This document shows positions 57,753-64,000 of a stretch of DNA of 64,000 bases, one piece after another. Position 1 is the first letter of the stretch. Each line of letters starts with the position of its first letter. Source of the DNA: Parvibaculum sp. (GTDB lineage: Bacteria; Pseudomonadota; Alphaproteobacteria; Parvibaculales; Parvibaculaceae); assembly GCF_030651915.1 (NCBI RefSeq), contig NZ_JAUSBV010000004.1, positions 62,001 to 126,000 of the forward strand, given 5' to 3'. Below the pieces are notes generated by a model that saw only the letters and a list, made by a program, of their open reading frames with translations, searched no databases and had not been told where the DNA came from. The position numbers and the translations under genes were made by a program.

Positions 57753-59066
57753 ATGACCAGGGTTTGCTTGATCGGCGCCGGCAGCACCGTCTTCATGAAA
57801 AACCTCGTCGGCGACATTCTGCTGAACGAAATTTTCGCTGACTGCGAAATCGCGCTGCACGACATCGATGAAGACCGTCTGAAGACCTCGGTCATCGTTG
57901 CGGCCAAGATCGCCGACGCACTCTCGGTGTCGCCCGTCATCACCGCGACGACTGATCGGCGCGAAGCATTGAAGGGCGCCGATTTCGTGATCGTGATGAT
58001 CCAGGTGGCCGGCTACAAGCCCGGCACCGTCACCGATTTCGAAATCCCGAAACAGTACGGGCTCAGGCAGACCATCGCCGACACGCTGGGCGTCGGCGGG
58101 ATCATGCGCGGGCTTCGCACGGTGCCGGTGCTTCTCGAGATTGCAAACGACATGCGCGATCTCTGCCCGAGAGCGCTGATGCTGCAATATGTCAATCCGA
58201 TGGCTATCAATTGCTGGGCGCTGAACCGTCTCGCTCCCGACATCCGCCATGTCGGCCTCTGCCATTCGGTGCAGGGCACAGCCTTTGAACTCTCGAAGGA
58301 CCTCGATGTCGACTACAAGTCGCTGCGCTACCAGTGCGCGGGCATCAACCACATGGCCTTCTACACGAAATTCGAACGCGAACTTCCCGATGGCACGCGC
58401 GAAGACCTTTACCCGCGCCTCAAGGAAATCGCGGCGACGAATGCTGAGCCCGCATGGAACAGGGTGCGCTACGAAGTCCTGCGCCGCACCGGCTTTTTCG
58501 TTACCGAGTCGAGCGAGCACTTTGCCGAGTATGTATCCTGGTTCATCAAGCGCGACCGACCGGACCTGATCGAGAAGTTCAACATTCCGCTCGACGAATA
58601 TATCCGCCGCTGCGAGGAACAGATTGCGGCATGGGAGACGCAGGAGCGCGATCTCGTATCCGCCAACCGCCTGGAGGTGAAGTTTTCGGGCGAATATGGT
58701 GCAAAGATCATGCGCGCGGTGGTTTCGGGCAAACCAGCGGTCATCAACGGCAACGTTGCCAATGCCGGCCTGATCGACAATCTGCCGGCGGGCGCCTGTG
58801 TCGAGGTGCCTTGCCTTGTCGATGCGAATGGCGTGACGCCAACCCGGGTCGGCGCCCTGCCACCGCACCTTGCAGCGCTGATGCAGACCAACATCAATGT
58901 CCAGGCCTTGACGCTTGAGGCACTGGCCACAGGCAAGCGCGAGCATATCTACCACGCCGCCATGCTTGACCCTCATACGGCCGCTGAACTGTCCCTAGAT
59001 CAGATATGGGGACTAGTCGACGACCTGATCGAAGCACATGGGGAGTGGCTACCGCGCTTCCACTGA
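57753..59066 (+). CDS. melA: Alpha-galactosidase, glycoside hydrolase family 4 (NAD/Mn-dependent)
   Basis: 437 residues, ATG after AAAGGATCGG. N-terminal NAD motif VCLIGAGSTVFMKN; GH4/MelA wording in IADTLGVGGIMRGLRTVPVL, YVNPMAINCWAL and GLCHSVQGTAFELS (metal Cys), CAGINHMAFYTKFE (His metal ligand and catalytic region). The CHSVQG text is that of alpha-galactosidases of the MelA type; alpha-glucosidase or galacturonidase activity cannot be excluded. Divergent from GH42. Confidence 0.88.
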   Translation: MTRVCLIGAGSTVFMKNLVGDILLNEIFADCEIALHDIDEDRLKTSVIVAAKIADALSVSPVITATTDRREALKGADFVIVMIQVAGYKPGTVTDFEIPKQYGLRQTIADTLGVGGIMRGLRTVPVLLEIANDMRDLCPRALMLQYVNPMAINCWALNRLAPDIRHVGLCHSVQGTAFELSKDLDVDYKSLRYQCAGINHMAFYTKFERELPDGTREDLYPRLKEIAATNAEPAWNRVRYEVLRRTGFFVTESSEHFAEYVSWFIKRDRPDLIEKFNIPLDEYIRRCEEQIAAWETQERDLVSANRLEVKFSGEYGAKIMRAVVSGKPAVINGNVANAGLIDNLPAGACVEVPCLVDANGVTPTRVGALPPHLAALMQTNINVQALTLEALATGKREHIYHAAMLDPHTAAELSLDQIWGLVDDLIEAHGEWLPRFH

Positions 59067-59114
59067 CACACTTCGAGGGGAAAGCGCCGTCCACAGCATG
59101 GAAATTCTCGATTT

Positions 59115-59143
59115 TTGTGTCATTTCAGCGACCTGAATATAAA
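59115..59143 (+). promoter_or_regulatory. Sigma-70-like promoter of the PAP2-DUF368 gene
   Basis: TTGTGT (59115-59120), 17 bp, TATAAA (59138-59143). Transcription would begin about 50 bp before the ATG at 59200, with GAGGGG as ribosome site. Confidence 0.55.
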
Positions 59144-59199
59144 ATCCCGGACCGGATTGCGGCGGGGGCTGCATTGATTCGCGACACGAGGGGACCGAT

Positions 59200-60888
59200 A
59201 TGGAATTTGCGCTTTCCAGGACATGGCAATGGAAGACACTGCTGATCTGGACGGCGCTGTCGGCACTCCTCTTCGCAAGCTGGTGGCCGATCGCCGCTAC
59301 ACGTGAACTTTGGGACGCTGTCGACCTCTGGGTGTTCCGCACCTCGAATGCAACCGTCACCTGGGAGCCGATGGCAATCATCTGGGCGCTCTCAGGCGAC
59401 CGCCGTTTCGACTATTTTTCGGCACTGATCATCTTCGGCATCTATCTCGCCTATATCTCACGCGGCGATCTGGCGCGTTTTCGCGACGGCGTTGCCTTCG
59501 GCATCATGACGGCGGTGATCCTTTTGGTCGTGATTGTACTTCAGCGCGAGATCATTGCCTTTCCGCGCCTGTCGCCCTCGCTCGCGCTCGACAGCTATCA
59601 TTCGATCCAGGCCATTGTGCCGTGGTCGCTGGCCAAGGAAGGCTCCAATTCGAGCTTTCCCGGCGACCACGCCACAGTGACGTTGATCATCGCGGTGCTG
59701 TGGTGGCTCGGTTTCAACTGGCGCTTCGGCCTGCTCGGCTTCGTTCTCGGATTTCTTTTTGCCATGCCGCGCATCGTGGCCGGCGCTCATTGGGCCACCG
59801 ATGTGGTGATCGGCGGCGGCTTTGTGACCCTATTGACGATCGGCCTTGTGCGCGGGACACCCCTCGGCTGGTGGGCCTACAGCTTCGCTGTCCGGCAGAC
59901 CGATGCCGCCCTCGCCATATGGATCGGCATCGTCGAGAGAATGAGCGTCACCGATCGGGACAACGTCAATCCGACACGGCAGATTCTCCGCGGCATGTGC
60001 ATCGGCACCGCCGATCTGGTGCCCGGCGTCAGCGGCGGCACCATGGCGCTGATCCTCGGCGTCTACAAGCGGCTGATCGCCGCTATCGCGCATATCGATA
60101 TGGCGTTCCTCCGGCATCTTTGGCGCCGTGAGATCGCCGCCGCGATGCGGCGGATCGACTTTCTCTTTCTGCTGCCGCTGGGGATTGGCGCAATTCTCGC
60201 CATCGTCATCTTTACCCGCATCGTACCGCTTTCGGTTCTGGTCACGGAATTTCCGGAAGCGATGTTCGGTTTCTTTTTTGGCCTGATCGCGGCTTCGATC
60301 ATCGGACTGCTATCGCATGTCGGTACCGGCAGCAGGCTGCATTGGGCCTGGCTGGTCATTGGCGTCGCGTTCGGCCTTGCCGTATCGATCCTCGTGCCAG
60401 TTCGCACCCCCGACGACATCTGGTTCGTCTTCCTCTGCGGCATGATCGCAATTGCCGCCATGCTGGTGCCCGGAATCTCAGGCTCCTTCGTGCTGCTGAT
60501 TCTCGGTAAGTACACAGATACGATCGACGCCTTGGGCCGGCTCGATTTTTCGTTTCTCGTACCGCTTGCGGCCGGCATTGTTGCCGGCGCGCTGGCTTTT
60601 TCAAGAGCCATCTCCTGGCTCCTGACGCACTATCAACGCCAGACGATGCTGACGGTAATCGGCGTACTGGCCGGCTCACTGCTGGCGGTCTGGCCGTTCA
60701 AGGAACGTGAATACGCCCTGATCGACGAGAAGATGCGACTGGTTGCCTCACACCCCTATTTTCCCGCTCAGTTCGACGGTGGCGTCGCCTTGGGCCTCGC
60801 CTCCATGGTCGTGGGCGCCTTGCTCTTCCAGCTGCTTGATCGTCTGGCTCAGAAATCGGACGAGCCCGGCAAAGGGCAGGTTCGCTAG
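59200..60888 (+). CDS. PAP2 phosphatase fused to DUF368 (PopT-type undecaprenyl phosphate translocase)
   Basis: 562 residues, all membrane-embedded. Residues 1-230: PAP2 lipid phosphatase with the three conserved motifs, KEGSNSSFPGDHA (His157) and RIVAGAHWATD (Arg191, His197, Asp201). Residues about 255-560: DUF368, with its two hallmark half-repeats PGVSGGTMALILG (275-287) and PGISGSFVLLILG (424-436). DUF368 proteins have been shown to return undecaprenyl phosphate to the cytoplasmic face. PAP2 proteins such as PgpB remove a phosphate from undecaprenyl pyrophosphate on the outer face. The fusion therefore suggests one protein that both recycles and flips the carrier lipid; this function is an inference. 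Confidence 0.9.
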   Translation: MEFALSRTWQWKTLLIWTALSALLFASWWPIAATRELWDAVDLWVFRTSNATVTWEPMAIIWALSGDRRFDYFSALIIFGIYLAYISRGDLARFRDGVAFGIMTAVILLVVIVLQREIIAFPRLSPSLALDSYHSIQAIVPWSLAKEGSNSSFPGDHATVTLIIAVLWWLGFNWRFGLLGFVLGFLFAMPRIVAGAHWATDVVIGGGFVTLLTIGLVRGTPLGWWAYSFAVRQTDAALAIWIGIVERMSVTDRDNVNPTRQILRGMCIGTADLVPGVSGGTMALILGVYKRLIAAIAHIDMAFLRHLWRREIAAAMRRIDFLFLLPLGIGAILAIVIFTRIVPLSVLVTEFPEAMFGFFFGLIAASIIGLLSHVGTGSRLHWAWLVIGVAFGLAVSILVPVRTPDDIWFVFLCGMIAIAAMLVPGISGSFVLLILGKYTDTIDALGRLDFSFLVPLAAGIVAGALAFSRAISWLLTHYQRQTMLTVIGVLAGSLLAVWPFKEREYALIDEKMRLVASHPYFPAQFDGGVALGLASMVVGALLFQLLDRLAQKSDEPGKGQVR

Positions 60889-60924
60889 CTGCTCCCGTGT
60901 TGAAAGACATGGGTTTCAGTCGAG

Positions 60925-60940
60925 GTTAAGGGGCGCTTAA
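60925..60940. promoter_or_regulatory. Consensus CtrA box upstream of the MHYT kinase
   Basis: Minus strand TTAA-GCGCCCC-TTAAC; on the plus strand GTTAA (60925-60929), seven bases, TTAA (60937-60940). Ends 26 bp before the kinase ATG, so it could regulate that promoter. Confidence 0.5.
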
Positions 60941-60966
60941 GTGCGCGCGTGCTCCAATGCGGGGGC

Positions 60967-62538
60967 ATGTTAACAATTTATAACTGCATAACGGTTGAAC
61001 ACGATCTGAGCCTGGTTGTCCTCGCCGGCCTCATTTGCGTGCTCGCCAGTTTTTCGGCGGTCAGCCTTCTCGCCCATGCGGCGGAAGCCGGGCCAGGACG
61101 TCGTGCGCTCTGGATTCTCGGCGCCGGTGTTGTGGCCGGCTGTGGCATCTGGGCGACGCATTTCATCGCCATGCTGGCCTTCCGCCCGGACGAGCTCGTA
61201 AACTATGCGCCCGGCCTGACATTTGCCTCACTCGTCATCGCACTGGCACTTTCAACAGCCGGACTCTACTTCGCCGCGCGCGCCCGGTCCGCCGGCGTCG
61301 GCGGCGCAGTGCTCGGTCTCGCCATCGTTGCCATGCACTATGTCGGCATGGCCGCCGTCAGCATCCAGGGCCATCTTGTCTGGGACCGCGATTTTGTCCT
61401 CGCCTCGATCATCCTTGGTGTTGTTCTCGGCGCAGCGTCGCTGCAAACACTCTTCGCCGTGCCCGGCCTCAAGGGACGCATCGCCGGCGCGACGTTGCTG
61501 ACACTTGCAATCTGTACGCTCCACTTCACCGGCATGACGGCTGTCTCCATCGTGCCCGATCCGTCCATCGCGCTTGTCGAAAGTGCGGTGGACGCGCATT
61601 CCGTGGCGATCTCGGTCGCAGCAATAACTGTGCTGATCATCGCGCTTGCCTTTATCGGATCGGCGGTCGACCGTCATCTGGCCGATCGCTCGGTGAAAGA
61701 AGCAGAACGCTTGCGCGCTTACGTCGCCGAACTCGAAGACACGAAGGAAAGGCTTGAGGTTACGTCACGCGAACTTCTGGTCGCACTTGGCGCCGCCGCA
61801 TCCGCCGACCAGGCAAAGTCTCAGTTTCTGGCGACGATGAGCCACGAGCTGCGGACGCCTCTCAGCGCAATTCTCGGTTTCTCGGAAATCATGGCATCCG
61901 AAACGTTCGGCCCACTCGGGAGCACGCGCTACAAAAACTACTCGGACGACATTCTCAAGAGTGGAAGACACCTCCTGTCGCTGATCAACGATGTCCTCGA
62001 CTTTACGCGCGTCGATGCGGGCGCTCTCCTGCTCAATGAAGAAAATGTTGATCTCGTCGAGACAATCGACGACGCCGCCCACATGGTCGAGGCACAGGCC
62101 AAAAGCGGCGACATTACCCTCGACATCGAAACGGATGGTCTATTGCTGCATATTCGCGCCGACCATCGGCGCATCCGTCAAGTGCTGTTGAATTTGCTGT
62201 CAAACGCGGTGAAATTCACGCCGCCCGGCGGCATTGTTCACGTCACGACCGCGATCGAAGATGGATGGCTCGTGATCCGCGTTGTCGATACCGGCATTGG
62301 CATCGCAACTGAAGACATTCCCATCGCACTCGCACGATTCGGTCAGATCGACTCCGATCTTGCCCGCAAATACGAAGGCACCGGCCTCGGACTGCCCTTG
62401 TCGAAATGTCTGATGGAACATCACGGCGGCACACTCGAAATCGCAAGCGAACCCGGCGGCGGAACCACGGTCAGCCTGCGCTTCCCCGAAGAAAGAATCT
62501 CGGTAAAAGACCCGGCGAAAATCCACGCCATAAGATGA
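60967..62538 (+). CDS. MHYT-domain sensor histidine kinase
   Basis: 523 residues from ATG 60967 (GCGGGGGC upstream; a GTG six codons earlier is possible). N-terminal membrane MHYT sensor with three copies of the motif: WATHFIAMLAF, AMHYVGMAAV and TLHFTGMTAV, in about seven helices to residue 235. Then a helical linker, HisKA with phospho-His293 (LATMSHELRTPLSAILG) and HATPase_c (NLLSNAVKFT, DTGIGIATED, GTGLGLPLSK). MHYT sensors are thought to bind copper and sense O2, CO or NO. No cognate response regulator is adjacent. Confidence 0.92.
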   Translation: MLTIYNCITVEHDLSLVVLAGLICVLASFSAVSLLAHAAEAGPGRRALWILGAGVVAGCGIWATHFIAMLAFRPDELVNYAPGLTFASLVIALALSTAGLYFAARARSAGVGGAVLGLAIVAMHYVGMAAVSIQGHLVWDRDFVLASIILGVVLGAASLQTLFAVPGLKGRIAGATLLTLAICTLHFTGMTAVSIVPDPSIALVESAVDAHSVAISVAAITVLIIALAFIGSAVDRHLADRSVKEAERLRAYVAELEDTKERLEVTSRELLVALGAAASADQAKSQFLATMSHELRTPLSAILGFSEIMASETFGPLGSTRYKNYSDDILKSGRHLLSLINDVLDFTRVDAGALLLNEENVDLVETIDDAAHMVEAQAKSGDITLDIETDGLLLHIRADHRRIRQVLLNLLSNAVKFTPPGGIVHVTTAIEDGWLVIRVVDTGIGIATEDIPIALARFGQIDSDLARKYEGTGLGLPLSKCLMEHHGGTLEIASEPGGGTTVSLRFPEERISVKDPAKIHAIR

Positions 62539-62561
62539 TCGGATCGCGATCGACCATCCAA

Positions 62562-63605
62562 TCAAACAAGCCATGCGTGAGGATTTGCAGCCGCCACGCC
62601 GGGCCACCATTCAGGTAGACCGGCCGGCACCAAAGCAACGATGCAACCGCCAAAACCTGCGCCCGTGAGGCGCGCACCGATGGCGCCAGCGCGACGCGCG
62701 CTTTCGACCAGCCGGTCGAGTGCCGGCGTCGACACATCGAAATCGCCCGCCAGAGAAGCATGACTTTCGTTCATCAGTGCACCGAAGCTGTGAAGATCCG
62801 CGGCCTCCAGCGCCGCGACCGCGGCAAGTACCCGCGCATTCTCGGTCACGACATGACGTGCGCGCTTCAGCATCTCGCCATCGGTCAGCGCCGCAAGGCC
62901 TGACGCATCCGCATCGCGCAACATCGGCAGACCGAGATGACGGGCGGCATCGGCCGTCGCCTTGCGTCGCGCGTTGTAGGCGCCATCGACGAGACGCCGT
63001 GGCGCGCCGCAATGCACGATGTTGAAATGGAACGCCGACGGCACCGGCACTCGCCGGCCGGTATTTGTCCTGCAATCGAGCAGCAATGCATGCCCGCGCC
63101 GTCCCGCAGCGCTCGCCATCTGGTCGAGAATGCCACATTGGACACCGCAATAATTGTTCTCGCCCGCCTGCGCGAGGCGCGCGATCTCACCATCGGAAAG
63201 ACGCTGACCGGTCAGTGCCAGCACAGCGCGCAGGGTGGCAACCTCAAGTGCCGCCGAGGACGAAAGACCGGCGCCCGCCGGAACCGACGAGCGCACAAGG
63301 ATCTCGACCGGAGGCACCTCAAAACCGGTCTTTGCCAGTTCAGCCAGCGGGCCGGCAATATAATCGGTCCAGTCGCCGCGCGGCGGGCCATAGGGATCGA
63401 AGGCAAGTGTCGCAGCCATCGCCTCGCTCCGGGCGCGAAAGCTTGCGGCGGGCGCCAACGCCACATGGGTTTCGAGCGGCAGCGGCATCGGCAGGCAGAA
63501 ACCCTCCGCATAGTCCGTGTGGTCGCCGATCAGATTGACCCGGCCGGGCGCCGACGCCGCCACGGCGGGCGAATGGCCGAACGCGCGGTCGAACGCTTCC
63601 CTCAT
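62562..63605 (-). CDS. galK: Galactokinase
   Basis: 347 residues, start ATG overlapping the galT stop (ATGA). GHMP kinase with the galactokinase signature GRVNLIGDHTDYAEGFCLPM, the ATP loop SSVPAGAGLSSSAALE, the substrate-binding GVQCGILDQMAS and the C-terminal RLTGAGFGGCIVALV. Phosphorylates galactose to galactose-1-phosphate. With galT upstream it forms the Leloir operon; ends 23 bp before the convergent kinase gene. Confidence 0.95.
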   Translation of the reverse strand: MREAFDRAFGHSPAVAASAPGRVNLIGDHTDYAEGFCLPMPLPLETHVALAPAASFRARSEAMAATLAFDPYGPPRGDWTDYIAGPLAELAKTGFEVPPVEILVRSSVPAGAGLSSSAALEVATLRAVLALTGQRLSDGEIARLAQAGENNYCGVQCGILDQMASAAGRRGHALLLDCRTNTGRRVPVPSAFHFNIVHCGAPRRLVDGAYNARRKATADAARHLGLPMLRDADASGLAALTDGEMLKRARHVVTENARVLAAVAALEAADLHSFGALMNESHASLAGDFDVSTPALDRLVESARRAGAIGARLTGAGFGGCIVALVPAGLPEWWPGVAAANPHAWLV

Positions 63606-64000
63606 CGGCCAGCCTCCGGATCGACGGCTTTCAATCGCGCGGCCGCCTGCTCCGGCGAAACATCGACGAGAAAGACCCCGGCGCCGAGTTCAACGCCGGC
63701 AAGAAATTTCAGCTTGTTGCTGTCGCGCCGGAATGGCCGGATCTCGATGGTCATGTGGAAGCTGTCTTCAAAACCACGCGGCGCGGCTTGCACCGTCAGA
63801 ATATAGGGCATGGGCCGCCCGAAGAGCCCATCAAGCCGCCGCACGGCACGACCCAAAAGACGCGCCAGCGATTCCGTTTCGATCGCTGAAAGCGCATCCG
63901 GACCCGCGACGCGACGGCGCGGCGCCAGCCAGGTCTCGAACGGATACATGGCAAAAGGCGGCACGAAAGACAGAGCCGCCTCTTCTTCGTCGAGCAACAA
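63602..64000 (-). CDS. galT: Galactose-1-phosphate uridylyltransferase, C-terminal part (5' end outside window)
   Basis: 132 residues up to the window edge, about the last third of a GalT of roughly 350 residues. Motifs: FVPPFAMYPFETWLAPRR (the conserved zinc/substrate region precedes it), ILTVQAAPRGFEDSFHMTIEIRPFRRDSNKLKFLAG is typical of the C-terminal domain (quoted here as two parts around residues 67-102). The active-site HPH lies outside. Overlaps galK by 4 bp (ATGA). Transfers UMP between UDP-glucose and galactose-1-phosphate. Confidence 0.93.
   Translation of the reverse strand: MLLDEEEAALSFVPPFAMYPFETWLAPRRRVAGPDALSAIETESLARLLGRAVRRLDGLFGRPMPYILTVQAAPRGFEDSFHMTIEIRPFRRDSNKLKFLAGVELGAGVFLVDVSPEQAAARLKAVDPEAGR

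Overview
This 64 kb window is a dense, GC-rich bacterial chromosome segment with about 49 protein genes, mostly short gaps, and no rRNA, tRNA, insertion sequence or CRISPR array that I can see. It looks like an alphaproteobacterium of the Rhizobiales type, possibly Parvibaculum-like. The reasons are two consensus CtrA boxes (TTAA-N7-TTAAC), a rhizobial-style 11-bp-repeat Pho box, a CYP153-type alkane P450, a PatZ-like acetyltransferase, and the Anbu/ATP-grasp/alpha-E/transglutaminase operon. The genus is an inference.

Layout. 1-6 kb: 3' end of typA, an amidohydrolase, hisN, an alpha/beta hydrolase with an SCP2-domain protein, and an acyl-CoA carboxylase beta subunit. 6-12 kb: a His-rich secreted protein, a complete branched-chain amino-acid-type ABC transporter (liv, minus strand) and a divergent small heat shock gene with a likely RpoH promoter and structured leader. 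12-20 kb: a PatZ-like protein acetyltransferase, an active HSL-family esterase, a hybrid histidine kinase facing an Hpt protein, and threonine aldolase. 20-27 kb: glutamate synthase gltBD behind a 600-bp structured non-coding region. 27-32 kb: azlCD exporter, then an MBOAT/SGNH surface O-acylation cluster. 32-36.7 kb: a VWA (CoxE-like) and MoxR ATPase pair, and an unusual regulator in which a hormone-sensitive-lipase fold with lost catalytic residues is fused to a LuxR-type DNA-binding domain. 36.8-44.7 kb: divergent from that regulator, a three-gene operon for an OmpA-like protein, a secreted coiled-coil protein and a 1760-residue protein of unknown function. 44.7-50.2 kb: CYP153 P450, TetR regulator, FadJ-type beta-oxidation enzyme, limonene-epoxide-hydrolase-like enzyme and a GST. 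50.2-54.2 kb: Anbu proteasome-like operon. 54.3-64 kb: lytic transglycosylase, GH42 beta-galactosidase, GH4 alpha-galactosidase, a PAP2 phosphatase fused to a DUF368 (PopT-type) lipid carrier transporter, an MHYT histidine kinase, galK and the 3' part of galT.

The most interesting items are: (1) the pseudo-esterase/LuxR fusion, which resembles the way plant GID1 receptors arose from the HSL family, with a candidate inverted-repeat operator between it and the giant-protein operon; (2) that undescribed operon itself; (3) the PAP2-DUF368 fusion, which would join undecaprenyl pyrophosphate dephosphorylation to undecaprenyl phosphate flipping; (4) a repeated habit of convergent gene pairs sharing one CTAG as both stop codons (four of eight convergent pairs); and (5) a stack of hairpins before gltB. 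The galactose genes (GH42, GH4, galK, galT) form a scattered catabolic set around a 16-bp perfect palindrome. The CYP153/TetR/FadJ/epoxide hydrolase/GST genes make a coherent hydrocarbon or terpene oxidation set.
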